Assembly: GCA_014695295.1 (NCBI GenBank)
Contig: JACJNY010000076.1
Location: 62,001-126,000, forward strand
DNA from: Microcoleus sp. FACHB-61
GTDB lineage: Bacteria > Cyanobacteriota > Cyanobacteriia > Cyanobacteriales > Microcoleaceae
Direction of reading: 5' to 3'
DNA length: 64,000 bases
Shown: in pieces, positions 31,977 to 41,297 of the stretch
Layout of the letters: the number at the start of each line of letters is the position of its first letter
How positions within the stretch are numbered: the stretch's first letter is position 1
The notes under the pieces: model-generated
What the model saw: only the letters and a program-made list of their open reading frames with translations
The model's database searches: none
Told to the model about the DNA's origin: nothing
Program-made: the position numbers and the translations under genes

Positions 31977-33389
31977 ATGAATTCAGAATCAACTCTCGCC
32001 AGACTACAAGCTACACTTCCCGACGGAAAACTGCCTTCTAGCTACGGGGTATACTTCAAAAACACCCTAGTAGCCCTGTGTCACGCCCTAGAAGACCACA
32101 TTTTGCAAACCAGCGGCGGGGACAAGATAGAACTCAAACCCCTAGTTTTGGTGGCGTTTCAGCAGGGTAAATGGTATTTACAGGAAGCCGATCGTTACCT
32201 AGATATTGCTAATGCCTCTCGGCGCGTTGTCATCGCAGCAGTAGCCGACAGCGGTTTCGCTACCCACAAAACCGGTCAATTAGAAAATGTATCTTTAATA
32301 AATCTCGATGAGAGCGACCCGATAATCCAAGAATGGAATTTAATCATCCTCGCCCCGACATACAAAGCAATGGTGCTTTGCCGCGAACTTTCAGCCCAAG
32401 AATACTTGCCCGAGGGCAAGCCAGAAGTAGATACAGAGCGAAAGTTCTACGGTTTGTGGTCGTTTGACCAGTCTTTGGTGTCGGCTGCTGCAGAAATTTT
32501 TATAGAACAGACGCGACATTACAACGCCCCCCTGGCCGACAGTTTGCTGGAAATGCACCACGAAATCCTGGCAACTAAAGGCCCGCCCTTGGCCGACATT
32601 AGCGGCGTCGTATCGCGGATCGTCACTTACCTGCAAAGTTCTCAGCAGCAAATGGTGGCAATTAACCGCCAAACCCGCGAGTTGTGGGAATTGGAAGGTC
32701 AAGCTTTGCGCGTCAGCCGGAATTTGAACGCTAACAAACTTCAAGCTTTTCTGCGGATGGCCCAGCGCGTAGACGAACGCGATACCGCAAACCCCACAGC
32801 GTCTTTGCAGGTGGCGGCTTTGTCGGAAACTTTGGGTCAACTGCTGGATTTGCCGGCTTTGCAGTTGCGCAGGCTGCGGCTGGCTGGATTGCTGTTTCGA
32901 GTCGGCTTAATTTCGGCCCCGAATGAGGTGTTCGATCGCACTCCCGAGGCTTTCGACCAAGCAACTTTATCATTTTGGCGCGATCGCAGCTTCATCGGTT
33001 CCCAACTGCTGCAAGCAATGCCGGAACTCGCACCTGTCGCGGAAATTGTCAAGCACCACCTCGAATATTGGGACGGCAGCGGCAGGCCAGAGGGTTTGCG
33101 AGCCGAAACAATACCCGTTGCTTCGCGGATTTTGGGGTTGGTCGCGGATTTTCAAGAATTGACTCAACCGCGTGGCGATCGTCCGGCTTTGAGTTTGAGC
33201 GAAGCTTTGCAAGAGTGCCGGGAACTGTGCGGCATTCGCTTCGATCCGGCTTTGGTGGAAACTCTCAGCAACGTCGTCAGGCTGGCAGAAATGGGTTTGA
33301 TGGAGTTACCGACTCGCCCGAGCCAACTGCCTAACGTGTGGTTGGAGGATTTGGGCGAGCGAACGACCGCGGCCGCTCCGGCATTATAA
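31977..33389 (+). CDS. DICT-domain protein with degenerate HD-GYP-like C-terminal domain
   Basis: 470 residues. The N-terminal ~1-170 region resembles the DICT sensory domain of cyanobacterial signalling proteins (LKPLVLVAFQQGKWYLQEADRYLDIANASRRVVIAAV). A helical linker follows. Residues ~290-420 resemble an HD-GYP phosphohydrolase: HHLEYWDGSGRPEGLRAETIPVASRI corresponds to HHExxDGxGYPxGLxxxxIPxxARI. The defining HD pair is missing (LAGLLFRVGL where LLHDIG is expected) and GYP is GRP, so cyclic-di-GMP hydrolysis is doubtful. It may work as a binding scaffold. No output domain is fused. Confidence 0.82.
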   Translation: MNSESTLARLQATLPDGKLPSSYGVYFKNTLVALCHALEDHILQTSGGDKIELKPLVLVAFQQGKWYLQEADRYLDIANASRRVVIAAVADSGFATHKTGQLENVSLINLDESDPIIQEWNLIILAPTYKAMVLCRELSAQEYLPEGKPEVDTERKFYGLWSFDQSLVSAAAEIFIEQTRHYNAPLADSLLEMHHEILATKGPPLADISGVVSRIVTYLQSSQQQMVAINRQTRELWELEGQALRVSRNLNANKLQAFLRMAQRVDERDTANPTASLQVAALSETLGQLLDLPALQLRRLRLAGLLFRVGLISAPNEVFDRTPEAFDQATLSFWRDRSFIGSQLLQAMPELAPVAEIVKHHLEYWDGSGRPEGLRAETIPVASRILGLVADFQELTQPRGDRPALSLSEALQECRELCGIRFDPALVETLSNVVRLAEMGLMELPTRPSQLPNVWLEDLGERTTAAAPAL

Positions 33390-33462
33390 AATAACTGGAT
33401 TGGTAATGGGCGATCGGTAATTGGTAATTGGGAATTGGGCATTTAGGAGTCCGGCACAAATC

Positions 33463-33570
33463 CTTTCCAACACTAGAAAAAATCAGCCCTCTGTGCTTGC
33501 TAAGCGCACCCTACCGCTTTCCAACACTAGAAAAAATCAGCCCTCTGTGCTGGCTAAGCGCACCCTACCG
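33463..33570. repeat. Tandem duplication of a 54-bp unit
   Basis: CTTTCCAACACTAGAAAAAA begins at 33463 and again at 33517; the two 54-bp units differ at about one base. A reading frame across them is a product of the repeat and was not called as a gene. Only two units and no spacers, so it is not a CRISPR. Confidence 0.9.
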
Positions 33571-33585
33571 CTCTTAGTGGGAGCC

Positions 33586-33622
33586 GTAGCTTCTCTGTGC
33601 GAACTGCGCACAGAGAAGCTAC
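33586..33622. repeat. Perfect 16-bp-stem hairpin with GTGCG-AACTG-CGCAC core
   Basis: GTAGCTTCTCTGTGCG (33586-33601) and CGCACAGAGAAGCTAC (33607-33622) flank AACTG. The core GTGCGAACTGCGCAC is shared with a hairpin at 50324-50360, while the outer stems differ but remain paired. No T-run follows. It sits just upstream of the pentapeptide gene. Confidence 0.85.
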
Positions 33623-33663
33623 TAATGAATGACTAAAAACTAATGACTAATGACTAAAAACTA

Positions 33664-34260
33664 ATGACACATGACCTCGAAGCCATACGCAAAGGCAAAA
33701 TTCTGATGTTGGCCGGCACCGATTTAGCCGGCACAGACTTAGCGGGAGCCGAGCTCGCCGGTGCTAACTTGTCTCAAGCCAATTTAACAGGAGCTAATCT
33801 CGCCGGCGCTAACTTGCAGGGGGCCGTATTGCGAGCCAACCTCCGCGGCGCTGACTTGAGCGGCGCTGACTTGCGAGGCGCAGATTTTCGGAATGCAGAT
33901 TTGCGGGGAGCTTCCTTCGCTAACGCTTTAGTCCGCGATGCAAGTTTTGGGGGTGCTTTTTTGACAGGGGCTGCGATGATCGGCAATTTGGATTTGAGCG
34001 GTGTCGATTTTCGCGGCGCGGATTTGCGGGGCGCTTCTTTGGCTAGGGCAATTTTGCACTCCGCCGATTTGAGCCATGCTAATTTGTCCGGCGCTGATTT
34101 GTCGGGAGCTGACTTGGAAGAAGCGATCCTGAATGGAGCCGTACTGCGCGGCGCTAACCTGACAGGAGCTAATTTGCTTTGCGCCACGATCGAACAAACC
34201 GTTTGGGATGGGGCGTTGCTCGATCGCGCTTGTCTCCAAGGCACCCCCCTGAGCCTTTAA
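33664..34260 (+). CDS. Pentapeptide-repeat protein
   Basis: 198 residues, almost entirely A(D/N)LxG pentapeptides from residue ~19 to 190 (for example DLAGTDLAGAELAGANLSQA, DLSGADLEEAILNGAVLRGA). Such repeats fold into a right-handed quadrilateral beta-helix. A short N-terminal DLEAIRKGK helix is the only non-repeat part. Functions of these proteins in cyanobacteria are mostly unknown. The antisense reading frames over this gene are artefacts of its repetitive GC-rich codons. No neighbour suggests a specific partner. Confidence 0.93.
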   Translation: MTHDLEAIRKGKILMLAGTDLAGTDLAGAELAGANLSQANLTGANLAGANLQGAVLRANLRGADLSGADLRGADFRNADLRGASFANALVRDASFGGAFLTGAAMIGNLDLSGVDFRGADLRGASLARAILHSADLSHANLSGADLSGADLEEAILNGAVLRGANLTGANLLCATIEQTVWDGALLDRACLQGTPLSL

Positions 34261-34387
34261 ATTTCAACAATGTTGTTTAGAAGACAGACAAAAAACAAGA
34301 TCTGCTTATGAGGTGAATAAGCACAAGCGATTTTTACATTTCTTAATATGAGGTTATAATGGCGACTGTAGATGAGCAAACGAATAA

Positions 34388-35143
34388 ATGGTAGCAGCTT
34401 TGTTTAGCGGTACATCCTTTCAAGGTCAAAGTGGCGATCGCCTTGTTAGTAAAGTAGCAGGAGCTGCGATCGCAGCCTTATTCAAGCGTTCTGAAAAGGC
34501 CGAAGCCAACATCCGAGTCGAACCAGTAGCCAAACTCTTGCAGGGAAGCATCGACGGTTTCGACTTCATTGGCAAAGGTATGTTGATGTACAACGGCCTG
34601 CGCATAGAAGTGATGGAACTCTACCTGCAAGCACTCTCCATTGATTTTGGGGCGATTTTTGCAGGTCAAGTCAAATTGCGGCAGCCTACCCAGGCAAATA
34701 TGCGAGTAGTCTTAAGTCGATCGGATTTAACCACCTCATTCAATACACCTTTTGTAGTTGAAAAACTCCAGAAGCTGAAGTATCAAGAGCAATCTCTGCA
34801 CTTTCAAAACACTGAAGTCAGCTTCGGAGCCGACAAATCCATTCGGCTTCAGTCCGAAATTACCGTAGGCGATGCCAGCGAACCCGTCAACATAGATATT
34901 ACAGCTCAATTGCAAGTAGAAGACCGACGTAAAATCCAATTTGTCAGCGTTACTTACGGCGGTGACGGGCAAGCAGTAGACTTGGGTCAAGCTATAATTG
35001 CCCACGTAAATAACTTGCTCGACTTAGACAAATTTGCATTAGAGGGCACTCAACTGCGAGTAGACCGCTGCCGAGTTCAGAACGACGAGCTGGTTTTCTA
35101 CGGTTGGGCTGGTATCGAGCAATTCCCCAAAGGCAAGCGCTAA
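34388..35143 (+). CDS. DUF2993 protein
   Basis: 251 residues. The layout is like that of the protein at 30960-31700. The N-terminal segment, GDRLVSKVAGAAIAALFKRSEKAEANIRVEP, is followed by a beta-rich repeat body. It contains MRVVLSRSDLTTSFNTPFVVEKLQ, a variant of the VxLTExDL motif. There is no signal peptide. The ATG is preceded by an AT-rich leader with no strong ribosome-binding site. A paralogue of the earlier gene, in the opposite direction and on either side of the DICT and pentapeptide genes; a common membrane or lipid role is only an inference. Confidence 0.85.
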   Translation: MVAALFSGTSFQGQSGDRLVSKVAGAAIAALFKRSEKAEANIRVEPVAKLLQGSIDGFDFIGKGMLMYNGLRIEVMELYLQALSIDFGAIFAGQVKLRQPTQANMRVVLSRSDLTTSFNTPFVVEKLQKLKYQEQSLHFQNTEVSFGADKSIRLQSEITVGDASEPVNIDITAQLQVEDRRKIQFVSVTYGGDGQAVDLGQAIIAHVNNLLDLDKFALEGTQLRVDRCRVQNDELVFYGWAGIEQFPKGKR

Positions 35144-35200
35144 GCCTCAGCCTGCTGAGCTGGCCAAATCCGATTTGTTTGAGGAATTTTATAGCTTAAC

Positions 35201-35232
35201 AGCAAAACCCGCGCAGGCGGGTTTTGCTATTT
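35201..35232. terminator. Intrinsic terminator after the DUF2993 gene
   Basis: AGCAAAACCCGC (35201-35212) and GCGGGTTTTGCT (35217-35228) are perfect 12-bp arms with loop GCAG, followed by ATTTTA. It is 58 bp after the stop at 35143. Confidence 0.8.
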
Positions 35233-35280
35233 TAGCGACACTTTTTAAGCTGTGGCGCTGCTAGCGAAAGGTCGCGCTAT

Positions 35281-35432
35281 AGCCTTTGTTACAAAAATTG
35301 GGTACACCGACACCTGTGTGCCCAATTTTTTAAGCTCTATATCACTGTCAGCTATACGCGAAGCTATCGCTTAGAGTATTTAGCCTTTATCACAAAAATT
35401 GGGTACACCGGAACCTGTGTTGCCAACCTTCT
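35281..35432. repeat. Two 52-bp hairpin repeats 100 bp apart
   Basis: Copy A (35281-35332) contains AAAAATTGGGTACAC pairing with GTGTGCCCAATTTTT (14 of 15). Copy B (35381-35432) is a degenerate direct repeat of it (AGCCTTTATCACAAAAATTG). The pair resembles a terminator duplicated as a repeat unit. No gene is seen in 35144-35817; a 65-residue frame at 35399-35596 was not accepted. Confidence 0.7.
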
Positions 35433-35817
35433 TAAGTTTAATTTCATACCTCATCTACCCAAGAAATTCTATATATTCCGGCGTATTTCCCGAAGTAAGC
35501 TGTCGCGCATTTAATCGATCGACTACTGCGTACTTAAACTATTGTGGGGTCACCACTCCTAGCCCACCATCAAGCTTAAATTTAAATGCAAAATAGTTGA
35601 TTCACTGGGATTCTATTCTCGCTTCAAAATCAGCACTCAGGTTGATGCGATCGCACAAATTACTTTGATAAAGTTAGACACTCCTAAACGCAGAAACTGG
35701 GTTTGAGGGACGAAATTCTCTGGTAAAGGGCGATCGCGAGGAGTTGAACAACCCGGTTGATGAGAGTCGCGAGGGCGTAAGTCCTGTGAGAAAATAAATA
35801 ACCCCAAAAGAGGAAAA

Positions 35818-36108
35818 ATGCTCGGATTTTATTTATTTTGTATCTACGTTGCAGTCTTGTCCGTGTTTGCTGGACCCAGCCCCCGCAGCCCGGAGAAATG
35901 GTGGGTAGAAATTGTCACAAATTTGCCTCACTGTACCTACTATTTTGGCCCCTTCGACACCGACAAAGAAGCCTCCAGCAATATTCCGGGCTACGTCGAA
36001 GACCTGGAAAGCGAGGGAGCGAAAAGAGTTAGCATCCGCATCAAACGGTGTCAGCCTTCGGAACTCACGATTTGCGATAGTGAATTTTCAGAGGGTATCG
36101 CGGCTTAA
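35818..36108 (+). CDS. DUF1816 protein, copy 1
   Basis: 96 residues. A short hydrophobic N-terminus (MLGFYLFCIYVAVLSVFAG) may be a signal or anchor. The rest is the DUF1816 domain: KWWVEIVTNLPHCTYYFGPF, then GYVEDLESEGAKRVSIRIKRCQPSELTI. The family is largely cyanobacterial and its function is not established; a relation to CpcD-type phycobilisome linker domains has been suggested. The ATG follows an AGAGG sequence. It is a paralogue of the gene at 36478. Confidence 0.87.
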   Translation: MLGFYLFCIYVAVLSVFAGPSPRSPEKWWVEIVTNLPHCTYYFGPFDTDKEASSNIPGYVEDLESEGAKRVSIRIKRCQPSELTICDSEFSEGIAA

Positions 36109-36477
36109 AAATTTTGATAGTCCAGGCGGCATAAACCGGGTTTTTTGACGACTATACTCCGTCTATCGCGAGGGGTATCAGTTAACCAACCCTGTTTCTG
36201 AGTGTCAAGAGTGTGTAAGTTCTGTTTGAATTTTTCATTAACTGAAGCCTCAACAATAATATTAAGCATCGTCTTGTCCTAGTCCTCACCGTGCGGACTT
36301 TGTATTTGTAGTGGTGGCTTAAAAGTCGGCATCTTCTCCACCAAAATGCAGAGTTTAGCCACCATTAACTGCCAAAAAGTATCGGGATCAAATCAGCACT
36401 GAGGATGAGCCGATCGCTCCCGTTGCATTGATAAATTTAGATCACTAAAAACTACTTAAATCTTCCCAGAGGTAGAT

Positions 36478-36753
36478 ATGTTTGAAATCTCTATGTTGGG
36501 TATGTTTTTCACGGCTTTTTGGCTGCTAGGTCAACCTACTAGCAGCACTCGACGCGACGAATGGTGGGTAGAAGTTGATACAGATTCGCCAAAGCGTACC
36601 TATTACTTTGGACCCTATGACAGCAGAGAGGAAGCTTCTGACAGATCGACCGGCTACATCCGAGACCTGGAGAACAAAGGAGCTAAAAAAATTACCATCA
36701 ACCTCAAACAAGGTAGCCAACCTACTCAGCTAAGAGCTAGTGAAGAGTCTTGA
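36478..36753 (+). CDS. DUF1816 protein, copy 2
   Basis: 91 residues. The N-terminal hydrophobic segment is MFEISMLGMFFTAFWLLG. The DUF1816 core is retained (WWVEVDTDSPKRTYYFGPYD, GYIRDLENKGAKKITINLK), but the conserved CTYYFG Cys is Arg and the C-terminal RCQP(S/T)xLTI part is altered to GSQPTQL. AGAGG upstream supports the start. It is 369 bp from copy 1 and probably has its own promoter. Divergence suggests an older duplication. Confidence 0.85.
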   Translation: MFEISMLGMFFTAFWLLGQPTSSTRRDEWWVEVDTDSPKRTYYFGPYDSREEASDRSTGYIRDLENKGAKKITINLKQGSQPTQLRASEES

Positions 36754-36839
36754 GAAGGTTGGAAACTGCAAATTACGGGCGCAGAAAATTTGACTTGTTA
36801 ACAGGGTTTTTTTAAAATGAGATCCCGCTTGCATACTGT

Positions 36840-36864
36840 AGGGACACAACAATGCTGTGTCCCT
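36840..36864. repeat. Hairpin AGGGACACA / TGTGTCCCT
   Basis: Nine-bp arms with a 7-base loop between the DUF1816 gene and the convergent DnaJ gene (ending at 36916). It may end both transcripts. No clear U-tract. Confidence 0.6.
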
Positions 36865-36915
36865 GGGGAATATTGAAGAAATGGTATTATTTGCGTCCGA
36901 GAAATGCACGTTTTG

Positions 36916-37929
36916 TCAAAGCACCATCTGATTGAGATTACTGCGAGGATTAAAAGTACGATTTGCTTGGATTTTTTCGTAGGACTCGCGTTCGACAGTG
37001 CTGAGTTCTTTCGGCGGCACGATCGCAATTTTTACCAACAAATCAGTCCGCTCGTTTTTCTTCGGTTTCGGCCATCCTTTGCCCCGCAACCGCAAAGACT
37101 GACCCGAACGAATCCCGGCTGGGACTTTCACAGTGATCGTACCTTCAGGCGCCGGCACTTCAATTGAAGCTCCCAATACCGCTTCGTCGGGAGTTATCGG
37201 CACTTCGCAGACCAAATTTTCTCCCTCAAACTGGAAGAAAGCGTGAGGCAAAACTTCTAATTTTAGGTACAAATCTCCCTGCTGCTTCGTGTACGGGTCA
37301 ACTTGACCTTTGCCTTTTATCCGAATTTTGCTGCCGGTTTTCACTCCTGCAGGAATCGAAACTTCCCCCGTGGCGACTCGCTTGGAAGTTCCCCGAAATG
37401 CTTCCCCCAGAGTCAGGGAAATCGCCACTTCGGTGTCGAGAGAGCTTCCTGCGCTGCGGTTTTCGTACCCCGCGAAATCTTCAAATCCGCCAAAACCGGT
37501 GGGCCCGCTGCTGGTGCGGTAGTTGCTGCTGTAATTCCACTTACCGTTGCGGCCACCACTAGCACCAGGGCTACCTGCGCGGCCGAGCAAGGCATTGATA
37601 AATTCGTCAAAACTGCCGTACTCGCTGAAGTCAACCCCGCCAAAGTCTACAGTCGTACCGCCCCCGCCTGGCCATCCGCCTGGACTTGCGGCAGCTTGCT
37701 TCCAGTATTGACCGTATTGGTCGTATTTTTTGCGTTTTTCTGGGTCGGAGAGCACTTCGTAAGCTTCGTTGACTTCTTTAAAACGAGCTTCGGCTTCTTT
37801 GTTCCCGGGGTTCATGTCCGGGTGATATTTCCGGGCTAGTTTGCGAAAAGTTTTTTTAATTTCGTCAGAGCTGGCAGTTTTGTTGAGTCCCAAAATAGCG
37901 TAATAGTCTTTAAAATCTGTTGCAGCCAT
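36916..37929 (-). CDS. DnaJ-type co-chaperone (type B, no zinc finger)
   Basis: 337 residues. The J domain (1-75) has [20 protein letters not shown] and the HPD tripeptide ([10 protein letters not shown]) needed to stimulate Hsp70. A Gly-rich linker (about 80-160) follows. The C-terminal peptide-binding domains I and II (about 165-330) have [32 protein letters not shown]. There are no CxxCxGxG zinc-binding repeats, so it is a CbpA-like Hsp40 that likely delivers clients to DnaK. A dnaK gene is not in the window. The start at 37929 precedes the standard [10 protein letters not shown] sequence. Confidence 0.94.
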   Translation of the reverse strand: MAATDFKDYYAILGLNKTASSDEIKKTFRKLARKYHPDMNPGNKEAEARFKEVNEAYEVLSDPEKRKKYDQYGQYWKQAAASPGGWPGGGGTTVDFGGVDFSEYGSFDEFINALLGRAGSPGASGGRNGKWNYSSNYRTSSGPTGFGGFEDFAGYENRSAGSSLDTEVAISLTLGEAFRGTSKRVATGEVSIPAGVKTGSKIRIKGKGQVDPYTKQQGDLYLKLEVLPHAFFQFEGENLVCEVPITPDEAVLGASIEVPAPEGTITVKVPAGIRSGQSLRLRGKGWPKPKKNERTDLLVKIAIVPPKELSTVERESYEKIQANRTFNPRSNLNQMVL

Positions 37930-38796
37930 TAAGCAATCCCCTCTTTATTAGTTGTTAGTTGTTAGTTGTTAGAAAAAATAAATCCCCAATTAGCAGGATG
38001 GCGAATTAGCTGGATGCCAGTGGCAAAAGTGCTTGCGGCATCTCATTCAAATTATAGGTTATCAAAGGTTTGGACTCGATCGAGTTCGGTTGTTGCTTGG
38101 CGTTCGATCGCAATTTCCGCACCCCGCTGCTGTTTGAGATTTTATAGCATTCGACTCTCTTGTGCTGAAGGCAGCCGGAGCAGGCGGCTCTAGAAATGCT
38201 TTTGGCATCCGACAAGAAAAACAATGGTTTGATCAATTAAGAACGTCCTCACCCTATGCGCGGTTGCTATACTTTTGAGCTTTTAGACGGTGAAACTCTT
38301 GCCACGATAAGTTTTGAGGAGTTGTGCGCCTTGGGGCTTTTGGGAGGCGGCGAGAGCTTGAGGCAGCAGCCCGGTTGAGACGAGCCGGGGAAAGCTGCTG
38401 CTGTTGCTGGCGCGAGCCAAGGAGGGTTGACTGGGGCGGACGATCGATCTTTTATCTTTTTTGCGGTGCGCGGTGCGATCGAACTTCTCGATCTGAGCTT
38501 TTCACCCAATGCAAATTCTAGAAAGTTTTCATCAGCAACTCTGGTCGAATCTGCTACCTGAATTGTGGCCAACTTATACCTTAAAGCCCACAGTAATTCC
38601 ACAACTTTTCGATATATTTTTCCCTCACCTGAGAGCGGTACTATACAATCTTATTTTTTGAGTACCTGAATAGATTTAAGTCCAACTAATACAACATAAT
38701 CTCTCCGGTGTCTGTTAACTAGAACACACACTTTTAAAAAAATTAAGATAGGATAGTAGAACAATAAGCTTTTAACGCTATGAGGGTGCTAACATT
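37930..38796. other. Gene-free region upstream of the DnaJ gene
   Basis: 867 bp. It begins with a TTAGTTGTTAGTTGTTAG tandem repeat. Frames at 38006-38236 and 38267-38602 are Ser/Arg/Pro-rich, lack a start context and were rejected. No RNA gene was recognised. A CTTATACC-type AT-rich end near 38575-38770 may be the promoter of the small gene at 38797. Confidence 0.5.
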
Positions 38797-39000
38797 ATGA
38801 ATTATTTGCTAAGTTGGCCTTGCGGCTGCTGCGACGATTGGAAAGATAGGTCCGAGAGTTGTGTTGTACTCAGAAACGGGCAGCGCATTTGTCAGTCGTG
38901 CTACGATCGCAAATACAAGAATCAGAAGCTGTTCGCCAGACGCAGGCGAGCGAACATATCTGTATCACAGCAGACCCTAACAGAGACTATCCCTTATTAA
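38797..39000 (+). CDS. Small Cys-rich protein
   Basis: 67 residues. Cys pairs GCCDDW and CQSCYDRKY could bind a metal in a zinc-ribbon-like or rubredoxin-like knuckle, and a basic ARRRRAN tail follows. AGGGTGC lies upstream of the ATG. Family not recognised. Confidence is limited by the short length, but the Cys spacing and the absence of a better frame argue for it. Confidence 0.55.
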   Translation: MNYLLSWPCGCCDDWKDRSESCVVLRNGQRICQSCYDRKYKNQKLFARRRRANISVSQQTLTETIPY

Positions 39001-39244
39001 TGCGCGATGCCCTTATTAATGCGCAATGCTTTGAATAAAGCGAAGTATTTCGACAACCTCGCATCAGCGGTTGCCCTTAATAATGAACTAGAAAAAAAGA
39101 ATTATTTTCCTCATCAGTCATCAGTCATCGGTCATTGGTGATCTGTCACTAATTTAGTTATTTATCATCAGTCACTTGAAAAGCAGGTAACAGATTTTAA
39201 CTTAAAAAACTAATGACTGACGACTAATGACTAATGACTAATAA

Positions 39245-40534
39245 CTAAATGATAGTTCCATCAGGAATCGTGGCATTTTTCAGGACTACGATAATGCCGC
39301 TGCGGATGTAAAAACCTTGGTTTTCGCGGTTGGCTTCTTCCACTCGGTCTTTATTAATTATTTGAACATTGCGACCGATGCGGGCATTTTTATCCACAAT
39401 CGCGCGGCGAATTGTAGTATCTGCACCGATACCGAGGGCGACGCCGCCGTTGTCCAAACTCGAATGCCGTTCGGCGTCGGGTTCGTAGAAGTCAGCACCC
39501 ATGACCATAGTGTCTTGAATCGTACATCCAGCTTCAATGCGCGATCGAACTCCCAACACAGAATGGTCGATCCGGCACTGTTTGAGAATGCAGCCTTCAG
39601 CAATAATCGATTCAGTCACGTGAGTATCTAAAAGCTTTGTAGGTGGCAAGAAACGCGGGCGAGTGTAAATCGGCGCATTTTCATCGTAGAAACTGAAAGG
39701 CGGCTGAGGCTGTTTTGTCAGAGCCATGTTAGCGTCGTAAAAAGCCTCAATGGTTCCGATATCTTCCCAGTAATCGTCAAACAAATAAGCTTGAACGTTG
39801 TGGTCTTTTGCAGAATTCGGAATTATCTCTTTACCAAAATCAGTTTGGTTGGGAGATTCTTTCAGGAGTTTAATCAGAACTTCTCTTTTGAAGACGTAAA
39901 TCCCCATCGAAGCAATGTAAGGACTGTCCTGAGCCTGCTGCCCTGTCAGTCCCAGTTTAGTAGTATCCACCTGCATTTGTTTGAGCGCATCGCCTTTTGG
40001 CTTTTCGCTGAAAGAAACAATGCGACCGTTGTCGTCGATTTTCATCAAACCAAAATCCGAGGCACGCTTCTCGTCCATTGGCAAAACCGAGAGGGTGATA
40101 TCGGCGTTGGTTTCGCGGTGTCTCTGCACAAACTTCTGGTAGTCCATGCGGTAGAGGTGGTCGCCCGAAAGAATCAAGTATTCGTCAACGTCCCACTGTT
40201 CTAGCAGCGAGAGATATTGGCGAACTGCGTCGGCTGTCCCTTGAAACCAGTTGGGGTTTTCCTGAGTTTGCTGGGCGGCGAGTACCTCGACAAATCCCTC
40301 GGTGAAGCCGGAAAACTGGTATGTCCGAGAGATGTGACGGTTGAGGGATGCCGAGTTGAATTGCGTGAGGACGTAAATTTTGACTATTTCCGAGTTGATG
40401 CAGTTGCTGACAGGAATATCGATGAGGCGATATTTGCCTGCGAGGGGAACTGCGGGTTTGGCTCGCAGTTTGGTTAGGGGGTAAAGGCGGGTGCCTACAC
40501 CGCCACCGAGGATGATGGCTAAGACTTTTTTCAA
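39245..40534 (-). CDS. glgC: Glucose-1-phosphate adenylyltransferase
   Basis: 429 residues from a TTG start with GGGAG 9 bases upstream. It makes ADP-glucose, the donor for glycogen synthesis. The N-terminal nucleotidyltransferase has [33 protein letters not shown] and [16 protein letters not shown]. The C-terminal part is a left-handed beta-helix with an RIEAGCTIQ turn. The length matches cyanobacterial GlgC (about 430). It is regulated allosterically by 3-phosphoglycerate in cyanobacteria. The gene stands alone, but a polysaccharide-degrading enzyme is encoded divergently 763 bp away (41298). Confidence 0.97.
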   Translation of the reverse strand: MKKVLAIILGGGVGTRLYPLTKLRAKPAVPLAGKYRLIDIPVSNCINSEIVKIYVLTQFNSASLNRHISRTYQFSGFTEGFVEVLAAQQTQENPNWFQGTADAVRQYLSLLEQWDVDEYLILSGDHLYRMDYQKFVQRHRETNADITLSVLPMDEKRASDFGLMKIDDNGRIVSFSEKPKGDALKQMQVDTTKLGLTGQQAQDSPYIASMGIYVFKREVLIKLLKESPNQTDFGKEIIPNSAKDHNVQAYLFDDYWEDIGTIEAFYDANMALTKQPQPPFSFYDENAPIYTRPRFLPPTKLLDTHVTESIIAEGCILKQCRIDHSVLGVRSRIEAGCTIQDTMVMGADFYEPDAERHSSLDNGGVALGIGADTTIRRAIVDKNARIGRNVQIINKDRVEEANRENQGFYIRSGIIVVLKNATIPDGTII

Positions 40535-40892
40535 GGAACTTTCTCCCTAGGGTCAATTAACTCTCCAAGTACAGTGTCGGATGGTGAGGGCTTCTTGACA
40601 AGGGGGGGGAGCAAGGAAGTTTTGAGTTATGAGTTATGAGTTGAGCCGGTTACGCAGAAAGGGGGTTTTTTTAATCCAAATACTTCTTCCAACCCTCAAT
40701 AAGAGTTAAAAAACCCAGTTTATGAGAGCTGGAGTGCGCCCGGGGCTGGAGTTATAAGCTTTGAGTTGTGAGTTAAAATACTCATCAATAAATAATGGAT
40801 ATTTGAAAAAGTTTTGAGTTGTGAGTTAAAATACCCCTCAATAAATAAGGGCTGTTTAACAAAAGAATAAGGTTCGGGGTTTGGGCTTTTAA

Positions 40893-41145
40893 TTACAAGT
40901 TTTCTGGGTTAATTCCCCGTTCTCGCCATTTCTTCATCAAGGAGCATGGCGCTGTTGTTGTTGTTCAAGGCTGCTCTGATCGCGCCGTGTCACGCACAAA
41001 GCGCGCTCTGTTTGGGCCAAAAGCGCGCTTTTGGCTTGGGTTTTATCCCGTTCTTTTTGCTGGCGTTCCTGTTTTGTGAGTTTTTCGGACTCCACAGCAG
41101 TTAGGAAGCGTCGCCCGCCGGGACGATAAATTTCTAGGTAGAGTC
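40893..41145 (-). pseudogene. C-terminal remnant of an Uma2-family endonuclease
   Basis: Minus-strand translation gives LYLEIYRPGGRRFLTAVESE, then KLTKQERQQKERDK, SLEQQQQRHAP, and, after a frame change, KKWRERGINPENL and a stop. This is the coiled-coil tail of Uma2-type proteins. No intact start or catalytic domain remains, and frameshifts and stops are present. An Uma2 gene with an intact 5' part is at 63622. The rest of 40535-41297 has direct repeats (GAGTTGTGAGTTAAAATAC twice near 40765 and 40817) and no gene. Confidence 0.8.
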
Positions 41146-41297
41146 AGTTTTCAATCTTAGATTGACTGCAAATTTGTGTAATATTTTACAATTTGTCGAT
41201 CGACAAAATTGGATAAAAGGTCTATTCTCTACCAAAAGCTAGATCCCCTACAAACCTCTGCTACTGTAGCCTAACCCCTAAAAGCTAGAAAAAATGT

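Noticed and set aside
31756-31992. Minus-strand 78-residue frame
   Set aside because: Overlaps the start of the DICT gene, and no motif or start context supports it.
33463-33570. CRISPR array
   Set aside because: Only two directly adjoining units without spacers.
33421-33636. Frame with two 18-residue repeats
   Set aside because: It is produced by the 54-bp tandem duplication; no start signal and no family.
35399-35596. 65-residue frame in the repeat region
   Set aside because: It begins inside repeat copy B, with no family and no ribosome-binding site.
38006-38602. Minus-strand frames upstream of the DnaJ gene
   Set aside because: Ser/Pro/Lys-rich translations with no start context; probably noise.
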